Assembly: GCF_051622035.1 (NCBI RefSeq)
Contig: NC_135355.1
Location: forward strand, 31,250,986-31,314,985
Direction: 5' to 3'
DNA: 64,000 nt
From: Arctopsyche grandis
Lineage: Eukaryota > Arthropoda > Insecta > Trichoptera > Hydropsychidae
This document shows, one piece after another, positions 37,071 through 47,481 of the stretch (positions are counted from its first letter, which is position 1; every line of letters starts with the position of its first letter). The notes beneath the pieces are model-generated. The model was not told where the DNA came from. It made no database searches and saw nothing but the letters and a program-made list of their open reading frames with translations. Both the position numbers and the translations under genes were made by a program.

Positions 37071-40000
37071 ATGTGGGCCCCAGACTACGACGGGGGCTCC
37101 ACGCCCTGGCCGACGCCTACGCCCGCTTCCGCCTCCGCCCCCGCCCCCACGCCCTCCGCGGACTCCTCGTTCGACCTCACCAGTGGGGAGCTCACCGACA
37201 TCACAGGAGGTTAATAAAACCACCAACATTACTCACCCATATTCCACTTATTCATATTACATTTATTATTCTAGTCATAGAATTACGAAATCAAAGGAAA
37301 ATTAACCCCAAAATTTTCATTATTTCGTCATTTTCATTATTTCGTCATTACAGACAAGTCGCTGTTGATCGGCATGACATCTCAACGAGGGGCGCCATCT
37401 TCTCGAGAAGACGATCTTCTAGGCATCGAAGTGAGAGCCAAGAATTTTCCGATCCCAACAGCAAAAGGCACTGTGGAAGGCTCACAGAATTTGATCAACC
37501 AAGAGAAAGGCGAAGATGGCACTATAGATATCGTTCAAACAGGCAAAAGGAAAAGATTCGACAGTAATGACTCACTTATCGCATGGCAAGCCGATACTAC
37601 TGGTATGTACATATTATAATTCGATATAGCCAGCTTATTTTCTAAGGTTTCCCTGTAGCGTTATGTTTATTCTAAGCACATCAAAGGATGTTTTTTTTTA
37701 AATTCAGTAAAAGAATAGTGATATTTTGACTTTTATATTGTATTAATGAATCTGAAGGACGCGGGAAGTAGGGTTTCTGACCCGGGAATTCACGAAATTT
37801 TTGCTGTCCCGTGTCCCGGGATTGGATTAAAAAAATCTTGGAAATATACAAAATTTTCAAGACTGCACGAAGGGAAATAATAAATCAAATACACGAAGTA
37901 TCGTAAAATATTCTCAACTTCGACTGAAACTGAAAGTGTTTTTTCCATTGTTGGAAATTTTTGTACCAAATCTAGAAATAGGCTTTCGGATTCTCATTTA
38001 AGTATTTTAGTATTCTTAAGAAGCTACTTTAAATAAGTTTACTTTTATAATAACATTTTTTCCAGATAATAGGGGTCTACGTGACGAGACAAAATGTTAA
38101 ATTACAGAAAACACAAATATCGGAAGGCAAGGATCGAAAGTCGAAAGATAAAAAAAAAAATGGTGCATGGTAAACGGTACATACTCACTTAATTTGCGCG
38201 AGCAGGATACAACAGGAACAAGAGGAACATGCTTTTCCTCCCGTACTCTGCGCGCGCACATTAATACGGGGGGGAAAAGCCTGTTCCTCTTGTTCCTGTT
38301 TTATCCTGCTCGCGCAAATTAAATGAGTATGTACCGTTTACCATGCACCAATTTTTTTTGATCTTTCGACTTAAGATCTTTCGATTTTCGATCTTTGCCT
38401 TCCGATATTTGCGTTTTCTGTAATTTAACATTCTGTCTCGCCACGGAGACCGCTTTCGGATTCTCATTTAAGTATTTTAGTATTCTTAAGAAGCTACTTT
38501 AAATAAGTTTACTTTTATAATTACATTTTTTCCAGTTAATAGATATATTATATTATGTATTGGACGAAACGAAACGTACATTATGTACGGGACGAAACCC
38601 GGGAACGATCCCGGGTTTCGTCCCGTGTCCCGGGAATTGAAAAGTCCGGAAATACAGAAACCCTAGCGGGAAGGTGTGTTGACTGTATCCTGGCCTATGA
38701 AAACACTTCTGTGTTGGTAAAAGGATAGCTTATTTATGTTCAGTTGATACAAGAGTAATTGTATGTACGAAAGAGCTAGTTGCTCCGCTTCGGAGAAGTG
38801 AGCTGGCTGAACTCCAGGGGTTCACTCTCTGGCGTCTGGAGCTGGTGCATCGGTTTATATATTGTAGTTCGATGCATGCCGTGTGGAGATGTCTTTATCT
38901 TCAGGTCATGTTTTGTAGTTGTTTGGTGACATCAGCGTCTGGACTAGGGATTCCAAGTCCAAATATTCGAATACTTTTTATACGAACTTATCTTTTTATT
39001 TTTAATCTACAGCACATTTAGTTCTATTTGATGTTCCGGATAATGGTTCTCTTAAAACTTTAATAATATCTTCAACTTCTTAAAACTACAAATAAATAAT
39101 TTAAAGCTACTATTCGATATTCGATATTCGAATATATTCAAATATATTCGAATATTTGGGATCCCTAGTAGATTCAAATCAGTTGAGATGAATAGTAATA
39201 CTATTGTTGCGTAGGGGTGGGTGGAGGATCCAAGGCCAAAGTCGATTTCACAGCATTTATTGATGATTAAGGAGATACACGCACTGGCAGTGCTCAGTCC
39301 AGAATGACATGATATCGCCTACGTACCGCCTTATAAGGGGTAGATCTCTCAGGACGTCTAATCTGTTTACCTACTGTATAGTCACGTATTCGGATATGTA
39401 TTCCCACGGTATGAGAAGTGCAATCATTGTTTAGCTTACTTGCACTTAGCCTGTCGCTAATCCTTGAAACCACTTATACCGGTCGCACGGTATGCACTTA
39501 GTTAATCCGTTAACAGGTAATCCTTGAACGGTCACACAGTCTCTGGGATTCTATTCGCTTAATCCGCGGCGTACGTAACACTATCTAATTTATTTTATAT
39601 AAAAAATTTATATTAATATACTGAATAAATCACAGTGGAGCAGCCTATATATGTATATGTGAGAGAAAACCATATAATGTGTTTGAATTATATGAGCAGT
39701 ATCGTTTTAGCATCGATCTGACAATGATTATTAAAAGAATCAAACGACAATACAAGAAAAAGAAGCCGTTCAATTGTTTAATAATTATTTATAATTTTCA
39801 TTGTATATATGTACATATGTATGTTGTTTGAGGTAATTGATTCTCATTTTGATTTTAGACGAATCTGCACAATCGGAACCAAGCGATCGGGACAGTTCTA
39901 TAAAAGACGAAAGTGATTTTTCAACGGACACTCCTGACGGTATAGCAATTGCCAGTAAAATATTATTTTAAAGGTTTTTTTTTGTATTGAATCTATTTTT

Positions 40001-42184
40001 TGCATTCAGATAAAAAGGTATCTATAAAAGAATATTTACCAGCAACACCTGATGAAGATCTGCCATCGACTGTGACAGTTTTAAAGGGTGAAAATGGTGC
40101 TATGGTCTATCTAGTAGGCACTGCTCATTTCAGCGAAGAGTCACAAGACGACGTTTCTAAAGTACGTAACAATCAATCATAGAATTTCAAAACTCCTCGC
40201 ATTTGAAAACGTGCTAAAACGATCGACTATTTGGACATGTCCAAGGGGGCAGACGGTACTTGTCGGATATACAGATGCATCCAAGCATCGACTAAACACA
40301 CACTAACTCATACAAATGCGCGGAAGTTATCGTGGCGTTCAGCTAGTGTATAATAAAATAATTTAGAAATGCGTTTTTTCAATTTTTATTGATATTGTTC
40401 GATGTACCGATTGCGTACTGTTACTTCCATAGAAGTAGAATGCATAGAATGGTCATTGTTAACAAAAGTACCATCGACAAGAGAGAGAGAGAGATGCAGT
40501 TTAGCAAACAATGAGCAAAAAATGAACAAACTCTGCCACGCCTAGTTTTTGTAGCAACATTTTTGGAGGATGAGAGCGATTCTATGCATTCTACTTCTAT
40601 GGTTACTTAGAGACCATTCAGGTAACTGTCGCGTATTTTTATTTGTTAGTGTGTATACTCGATGATTGGATGCGCCCGTATAACCTATAAGTACCACCCA
40701 GAAACACTGAATCTTATGGCATGGCATGCCTAGGTAGACTCCTGCTGTAATGGGCGTATCCTCATGTCATTATTAATTCGTACGATCTTATTATTTCGAC
40801 AAGTCTCTCTTACATTTCTTCAAATATGAAAATCATTATTTTTACATATGCAAAACTATTTATTAGAATTAAACAGTACGAGTATTTTTTTGATTCTTCT
40901 TCTTCTTCATACACAATAAAGCAAAATCATAAAATTTAACGAAATACAACAAAAAAAAATTCATTAAAGTGAATTGTTGGTTGGTGTCTTTATATAGAAT
41001 TTCGTCCAATTAAAAATGTTTGAAGTAAATTTTTGCTAAGTTCTGCTGATTTTCATCAACAATCATTGAAATTGAAAATGTTAACACATTCTATACACGT
41101 ATTTCTAGGTTATTCAAAAAGTTCAACCGCATATAGTCATGGTAGAACTGTGTCCTCAACGAGTGAACATTTTACAATTAGATGAAAATACCATTTTAGA
41201 AGAAGCTAAGAATATCAACTTTGAAAAGATAAGGTACGTCATTAAATCATTATTTTTATTTTTATTCCTGCATTATAATAATATTGCTTATATAATGACA
41301 TAACTTTGTTTTTCTAGAGGTATAGTGCAACAGAATGGCATTTTTAATGGATTAATATACATATTATTGCTTAATATGTCAGCACATTTAACAAAAGAAT
41401 TGGGAGTTGCACCTGGTGGTGAATTCAGAAGAGCATTACAAGAAGTAAACAAATATTGATTACTGCCATTACAATTGAATTAAATAGATAACATGACGAT
41501 TTTGTAATTTCAGGCCAAAAATATACATCAATGCATCATACACCTCGGTGACAGACCAATTCAGATTACAATGCACAGGGCTTTGGCTGCTTTGACGTGG
41601 TACCAAACAGTCAAGTTAATTTGGCGTTTGCTGACTAATGATGAACCCATCAGCAAAGAAGACGTGGAGAAGTGCAAGCAGAGGGAATTGCTAAGCGAGA
41701 TACTTTCGGATATGGGCGTTGAGTTTCCCGCTCTGAAGACGGTCTTCGTTCACGAAAGAGACATGTATCTGACGTATTCGCTGCAAGTAGCTGCATCGTC
41801 CGAGAGTAAGTAGCAGCAGATTATTAGAATGTATATTTTAGAAATTTGGATTTTATTCAGTGTGATTTTAATGTTGATCAGCTGCTACGGGTCCGACTCG
41901 AGTCGTCGGGATAGTTGGAATGGGACACGTTCCAGGCATTTTGGAAAATTGGGGAAAAGTTAAACGCAGATCCATAGGGCCTATAATGAAGTTAGTTTGC
42001 CATGTTTATCATTGAATGCTTTTATATATCTTGTATTATTATGATTGATTGAAAATTTTGTTCCAGGATTCCCCCGCCTACGTTAACAAGCCGCGTAATG
42101 AGAGTTTCTTTCAAATTAGCCTTTGTCGGATTAATAGCGTATGCCGGTTACAAAGTAATACCGAGGAAATGGTTTTCGTTATAA
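37071..42184 (+). CDS. TraB domain-containing protein (TRABD-like)
   Basis: 463 aa from nine GT-AG exons: 37071-37209, 37354-37602, 39859-39939, 40010-40161, 41109-41233, 41318-41444, 41514-41805, 41882-41990 and 42067-42184. The sum is 1392 nt with TAA and all phases close. The TraB/PrgY family marks are VYLVGTAHFS (189-198), VMVELCPQR (217-225), LGDRPIQIT (302-310), HERDMYLTY and VGIVGMGHVPGI (397-408). A C-terminal hydrophobic segment of about 16 aa (LAFVGLIAYAGYKVI) just before the end suggests tail anchoring. The N-terminal about 155 residues are a low-complexity, Ser/Pro/Asp-rich extension outside the domain. The start used (MWAPDYDGG) has A at -3; an upstream in-frame ATG at 36978 would add 31 residues. 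The enzymatic role of animal TRABD proteins is not settled; distant relatives include the Tiki proteases. Convergent with the SUMF1-like gene. Confidence 0.88.
37905..38036 (+). pseudogene. hAT transposase C-terminal (dimerisation) relic
   Basis: It reads STSTETESVFSIVGNFCTKS, then RNRLSDSHLSILVFLRSYFK and stop (TAA 38034-38036). This is the hAT C-terminal signature (SxE-x-FS-x-x-G ... RNRL ... LxFL). Only the 3' end of the gene is present. It is in frame and intact to the stop. Confidence 0.75.
37983..38542. mobile_element. Foldback copy e flanked by a 90-bp direct duplication
   Basis: The foldback occupies 38073-38452 (left end GGGTCTACGTGACGAGAC, right end GTCTCGCCACGGAGACCG, palindrome centre near 38258). 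Immediately on each side lies the same 90-bp stretch of the host hAT element: 37983-38072 and 38453-38542, from CTTTCGGATTC to TAATAG, with two mismatches. Nothing lies between element and duplicates. Either this is an exceptionally long target-site duplication or a gap-repair product. Confidence 0.8.
38942..39172. mobile_element. MITE with CTAGGGATTCC ends
   Basis: Inverted ends CTAGGGATTCCAAG...AAATATTCGAATA and TATTCGAATATTTGGGATCC-CTAG, about 230 bp, with TATTCGAATA boxes repeated inside the right end. No clean target duplication seen. The preceding 38674-38941 segment is unique, GC-richer and unexplained. Confidence 0.55.
39205..39580 (-). mobile_element. Solo LTR, Gypsy-like
   Basis: 376 bp beginning TGTTGCGTAGGGG and ending GTACGTAACA, flanked by the 4-bp duplication CTAT (39201-39204 and 39581-39584). 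On the minus strand it starts TGTTACGTAC, has a TATA-like CCTTATAAGG near 39330-39340 and an AATAAA near 39260. That gives U3-R-U5 order on the minus strand. No internal domain or second LTR lies nearby. It sits in intron 2 of the TraB gene, antisense to it. Confidence 0.75.
40250..40705. mobile_element. Foldback MITE in intron 4 of the TraB gene
   Basis: The outer arms are GGTACTTGTCGGATATACAG and CGTATAACCTATAAGTACC, with ATGCATCCAAGCATCGA / TCGATGATTGGATGCGC. The inner arms are CATAGAAGTAGAATGCATAG and CTATGCATTCTACTTCTATG around a GAGAGAGAGA run. Non-coding. Confidence 0.7.
40720..40865. repeat. Element B fragment
   Basis: It shares GGGCGTATCCTCATGTCATT and CGTACGATCTTATTATTTC with 7262-7330 and the TACATTTCTTCAAATATG block with 30935 and 53675. 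Confidence 0.6.
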
Positions 42185-42707
42185 TACCGCAGTAATAACA
42201 ATTTATTACACACATAAAAGGATTCCTATGATTTAAGTTATATATTTCTAATATTCGTTATCTATGAACTTACCACTGACTTTCTTATGATTCAATTCGG
42301 TAATGAGATCTCGATTCTTAACCTGCTATCACAACTTGAGGTTTGGTTATTTTTTAGGTCATTGATAAAATTGTAAATTCTAAATTAATATAATATGTAT
42401 GAATATTATTGTATCAAAATTGATTCTCAACGAGACGAATTTGTGATAAAAATTTTTTTTTTACTTTTACAATTGATTTGTGCCTATAATTTTATTAATT
42501 AATCAACGGTGTTGGTTTTTAAACTATTGATTACTTTTATATGTAAACAGTCACACAATTTTATCTCACACTACATAATTTTTTTATTTATATTGAAATT
42601 AATATATTTATGTATATGTTTTTCACGTATTTTAACGATTAGTTGTTTTGTTTATATATACATACATCGTTGCTTTTTGTTATTATTATTTATATTTTGT
42701 CAATGTA

Positions 42708-42713
42708 AATAAA
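42708..42713 (+). terminator. Candidate poly(A) signal of the TraB gene
   Basis: AATAAA in GTAAATAAAAGTTC, about 525 nt after the stop codon, followed by a T-rich tract. Positional inference only. Confidence 0.45.
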
Positions 42714-43663
42714 AGTTCACAAGAGCTAATTTTTGCTATTTTATTTTAAAACAAATTAAAACGCTAACCTAATTATATATCTTATACATAATTACACTTC
42801 ATTCGAATACATTACAAATTACCATAATATACGTGTATGTATGTATATATTGTAGTATGCAAAATGCTAATTGTAATTTTCAATACACATAATACGTATA
42901 TCACATTAAATAATAAAAAAAATAATATTTCACAAAATAATTGAATATAAAATATGTATGTATAACCAAAATGCAAATTCACACATTAACCCTGTTTGTC
43001 AAAAGTAAGTAGAGAAATGTTTATTAGATATGTAATTTAAAAAGTTAATACAAATAATCTTTAAACACCTGAAACATGTTTATTATGCAATAACGAAGCA
43101 AGTAACCTATACAATATCATTAAATAAAATGAGAAATAGTAAAATCATTAAACAAAAAAAAAGTTTAAATAGTATGACAATAATTGTACTAAATATTCAA
43201 TCGTAAAATTCATTTACATTAAATTAAACGACAAATGATTGTAAAAATCTAGCTCTTACGATACAATTGTCTTAAAGTGTATATACAATTTATAAGTGAC
43301 GGTGAGCGACCATTGTTGTACATTGTTTCACAAAATTCACTGTTTTGAGGCTAGGTTTTGAAAACATCGACCGTATTTACATAAGTACATGAATCTAGTA
43401 TATATAGTATCGAATTCAGTCTTAATGTGTAGCAGGATACGTGAAAAAACAGGACCGTACAATCATTTTAATGCTAATCAGTCTCAAATTGCAGATGTAA
43501 GTACAGAATACAAGAAAAAAGTGTCATTCGTTACATCTTCGGCAGGCCTATTTGCTATTATTATCATCAATAGTATTCCCGTAGTGCATGCGTGTTTGTG
43601 TGCTGTAATATTGCGATCATAAGTGGTCGAAAGGAAAGAAACAAAGTAATGATTGGGATCGAG

Positions 43664-46066
43664 TTAAAATTTCCCGGCAGACAAGGCACATCGAAATCCA
43701 AGGTTTCCAGCCGTACTGTCGGCCGTGTTATGAGAGCGGGCAGCGCATCTGTATCGGAAGCAGAACTTTTTATGGCACAGATAAGATCCGCCCTTTTTGA
43801 CCCTGGCTGAGGTCTGAAAATAAATCGATTACATTTAATATCAACACTTCAATATTTGTACGAAATAATTGTGAATATTCTGTTACAGTATTGTCGATCC
43901 AGTGGTCGTCAGTCCACTCCCATACGTTTCCAACCATGTTGTGAAGGCCGTAATAGTTAGCCGGGTACTCATCGACAGGAGAGGTTCCTATATAGCCATC
44001 GGCAGCTGTATTCTCTCTAGGAAATGATCCTTGCCAAATATTAGTCCTGAAATTAAAAAGAATATGTACAATGTGGGAAGACGCATATTTTTGATGTTCA
44101 AATAGACATAATGTAAGATATCAACGGAAGCAGAAGATGCTTAATACACTATCAGTAGGGAGATAAATATTGTCGACCCTTATTTCTCGTTTGCTCAATG
44201 TTGTGGTCATTTCTATCATCTGGAATCCGGTGGACGAACCACCTCCACTATTCCCGGTATTGTGAGAAGTTGAAAACAGCGTTTAGGGACGATCACGTCA
44301 GTTCTTTAATTTAATCTGAATATCTTATGAAAGGCCGTCCTTTTGCACATCTTCCTTCAAGTGTTCTCGTGACTACCAGTTTCTCTAGACTCTCCACATT
44401 CTTCCTGCTAATATGCCCAAAGTAGGAAAGAATCCTTTTTCTACATGTTGTAGAGAGCTTCTCTGAAACTGCCGGCTCTTTGAGGATGGAGATGTTCGTG
44501 CGTCCAATATGACGCACTAATGACTCCAGCACCACATTTCGAAGGTATCTAACATGTCCCTTTCTCTCTTTTATAGCGTTCATGTCTCGACTCCATACAA
44601 TGCAATGGGGATCACACAGACGCACATTATAGAACAGTTTTTTCCATATCTTTGTCAGACTGATCATTGCCATTTTCGTCATTCCTATTCTTCTGCAGAT
44701 TTCTGATTAGCATCTTCCTTTTCTTGAGATCAATTGTCAACCCAAATCAGTCTATTCATCAGGTGAACTATGACAGAAGGTAATATAATCGTTATTAAAG
44801 TTAACGTTAGAAACCTACCAGTGTTTTCCCTTGGGCATTAGTTTGTTCCCCCATGGATACAGCTTGTTCTTTTTCCCTCCTCGGCATGCCGTTTCCCATT
44901 CGGCTTCAGTTGGAAGTCGTCCTCCATTAACTTTCCATTTACAATAAGCTACGGCATCGTGCCACGATACATGTACGACAGGATGTGACATGCGTTCTGA
45001 AATTAAATTAAATTGAATTTATTACCTTGTTTATTGTAACATAATAGTATAATATAATACATACATATAAAAGTACACTTATGTATCACATCTAAAGCTG
45101 CAAATGTACATATGTATTATGTAGTTTTTCATTAAATTTTGTGAGTTTGCTTTTATATTGAAATAAAAAATCATGAAGTTGTGATGTCAAAATATTATTC
45201 AAATAGATTTATTCCATTAAATAAAATTACAAAATATTAAAATCTTATTAGGTTATTAATTAAGTTCTAGAGTAGATTCATCCATTTAAAAGAAAAGAAC
45301 GGTCTTCAATAAGCAAACTTTTAATCATGAGATTGAACTGGCAACAAATTTAAGACAAAACAGTATTCATTCGCATAGTATGGAACTGGGCACATTGTAC
45401 ATGTATCAAATAAAAATGTTTTAAAATAAAAACGCTAAATTGAAGATGAGAAATACCGATTGAGTGATATCAAGATGGCTAGTATGGCTGGCCATTGGTC
45501 AAATCTAAGAAGCTTATTACAAAGGATTTAATTTAAAAATTTAATAAATTACCTTTAATGTTAGATCCCCTGCCTTCAGGTTGTTGCCAATTAGCACCCG
45601 GCAACTTGAACCACCAAGGAGCTTCAACTGCCCTCACTTTTTCGTACCTATACTGCCGTTCTCTACTCAAGAATATCTGAAAAACGAAACTGTCGCCATA
45701 GTATTCAGCTTCGGTTTCGTAGCCGGTATCAGCCACGAACTTGCCATAGTCCTCGTTGGAGACGGCGTGCTTGTCGATGAAGAACGTTTTAAGGTACAAA
45801 TTACGAGACGGGCCCTCCATATCAGCCATTATAATCGGCTCGTCAGTTCCCACCGTGTAGTGGCCTCCCGGTATGAGGGCCATCTCTCCGAAAGCCACGT
45901 CAAGGTCGGGAACGTCAAAATCATTGATTCCACACTGACCTTCGGAAGACTTGACTTTATTGCTGTCTCTGTCGTTGTCCAGATCGCAAGATGCCGACAC
46001 GGAACAGAGGCTGAATGCCAAGGTCGAACATAACAGTATGATCTTCAAATAGCGCGCCATTTTCAT
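43664..46066 (-). CDS. SUMF1: Formylglycine-generating enzyme (sulfatase-modifying factor 1)
   Basis: 333 aa from four exons on the minus strand: 46066-45553, 44996-44819, 44046-43887 and 43813-43664. Total 1002 nt with TAA; phases close. The start chosen is [19 protein letters not shown], a clear secretory signal peptide, as expected for an ER-lumen enzyme that converts a sulfatase cysteine to formylglycine. Family marks are [74 protein letters not shown] and [13 protein letters not shown]. In the last exon is [20 protein letters not shown], whose two cysteines (about residues 297 and 302) correspond to the active-site pair. The loop between WEWTDDHW and VKKGGSY is about 12 residues shorter than in the human protein. 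The last intron is only 73 nt with a GTAACA donor, so that boundary is the least certain. A retrotransposon relic lies in intron 2. Confidence 0.9.
44180..44690 (-). pseudogene. Non-LTR retrotransposon C-terminal relic in SUMF1 intron 2
   Basis: On the minus strand it reads [17 protein letters not shown], then [51 protein letters not shown] and IRYSD. After a frame change it reads FNFSQYRE and [16 protein letters not shown]. The order R-ILxYFGHxxRK ... LEKLVVTG-xEG-R-xGRP ... RW-D is the familiar tail of endonuclease/reverse transcriptase polyproteins. It is in sense with SUMF1. Confidence 0.7.
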
Positions 46067-46387
46067 CCTGACTGACACTCAATTGTTTTCGGCAAGTGAG
46101 AGGAAACGTCATTGAAGCTCACGCGCAAATACTAACCAGTCCAAGTATACTTTTTGTACGGGCATGATCATGCATCAAAACAATATTGTTTTGATTTTTT
46201 GCGTCATTCTAAATTTGTGTTTGTAAGCACAAACTTTTATTTTGACGGTTTTTTATTGTTGATAATATAGAGTCAAATAAAATAAATGAAAACTTCTAAT
46301 AATTATTATTTCACAACTGTTCTCTAGTCATAAATTTTGATAAACGGTATATTGCGCAAATTGCAATCGCGCGCACAACAATCATTG

Positions 46388-46876
46388 GGGCCGTCGACAC
46401 CAACAATATTACTTACAATACCAAATAGCCACCACAGGTGGCTATATGGGACTGGGGGTTTACCTCACGGGACCGAAAGTGAAACGCCCGAAAACGCAAA
46501 GATCGAAAATCGAAAGATCTTAAGTCAAAAGATAAAAAAAGGTCTCTCCCCCCGTCGTACATACTCACTTAATTTGCGCGAGCAGGATACAACAGGAATA
46601 ATAGGAACAGGCTTTTCCTCCCGTATTCAGCGCGCGCACATTAAACGAGGCTGTATGAAAAAAGAGAGATAATTTCACCGCATGCCACTCATATCTATTA
46701 TATATACATAGTACCGTTTACCATGCACCCTTTTTTTTGATCTTTCGACTTAAGATTTTTCGATCATTGCCTTCCAATATTTACGTTTTTGGGCGTTTCA
46801 CTTTCGGTCCCGCGAGGGAGACCGGGGAACTGGATATGTAAAATATTGTAAGTAATATTGTTGGTGTCGACGGCCC
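46388..46876. mobile_element. Insertion with 5-bp TSD containing foldback copy f
   Basis: A 489-bp insertion. The outer inverted ends are GGGCCGTCGACACCAACAAT (continuing ATTACTTACAATA) and TATTGTAAGTAATATTGTTG (continuing GTGTCGACGGCCC). It is flanked by CATTG on both sides (46383-46387 and 46877-46881). Inside, 46456-46824 is foldback copy f (GGGTTTACCTCACGGGACCG to GTCCCGCGAGGGAGACCG). The flanks belong to a repeat whose uninterrupted reverse complement is at 55690-55920. Confidence 0.8.
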
Positions 46877-47475
46877 CATTGCCACAAAAATCGCAAATAC
46901 GGAATATCTGGCACTCGAGTTCTCGTTAGTACAATATTTCACGGGGGTAACTTTCGATTGATGGAGTTTTTGGTGACATATGCTTTTTGCAAAATAATCA
47001 CCGAACCGGTTTAAATATTCACGGCAAGAGGATGATATTGGTCCAAGTCTTTGAGCCATTTTCAAACGTAAAATAACATTGTTCAATTAATATTGTAGTA
47101 ATGACAAGGTTCAAGTGTTTGACAACTGTTGTGAGTGGAGTGTATAACCGCTAATTAGTACTTGACAATCAAAATAATGCAATATAACGTGTGATACTTG
47201 AGATATAATAATACATATGTACGCCAAAGTTTCTATTTCAACCAAAACCACCCTCCAGTCATTGAGGAACATATGTATTCATGAACAATACATATGTTGC
47301 GATATAAATACACGGACAATAAACGAAAACTCTAAAAATAGGGTTAAAATCGCAATAATTTACCCAATCTATTTTAGTTTGTTATTTGGATTTTAATAAT
47401 GTTTTATTTATTGATAATTTACACAGTATTTCCCCTATTTAGATTTATGTAATTATGTGAGCTTTTAATCAAAAT
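46877..47475. repeat. Host repeat E (right part) and intergenic DNA
   Basis: From CATTGCCACAAAAATCGCAA through GGAATATCTGGCACTCGAG to about 47015 it matches the reverse complement of 55690-55870. The remainder up to the LTR element is AT-rich intergenic DNA without visible features. Confidence 0.5.
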
Positions 47476-47481
47476 AAAGTA

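Larger units (their letters stand above)
37769..38665 (+). mobile_element. hAT element with 8-bp TSD in intron 2 of the TraB gene
   Basis: The inverted ends TAGGGTTTCTGACCCGGG and CGGAAATACAGAAACCCTA are flanked by the identical 8-bp duplication GCGGGAAG (37761-37768 and 38666-38673). It contains a hAT dimerisation-domain relic (37905-38036), a nested foldback (38073-38452) and a 90-bp direct duplication. It is 897 bp in total, so non-autonomous. Confidence 0.85.

Noticed and set aside
37018-37567. Overlapping Pro/Arg-rich frames near the TraB first exons
   Set aside because: They read the same GC-rich exon in the wrong frame and run into introns; the spliced frame carries the TraB motifs.
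46067-46078. Extended N-terminus of the SUMF1-like protein to 46078
   Set aside because: That codon is GTG; the first ATG in frame is at 46066 and yields a proper signal peptide.
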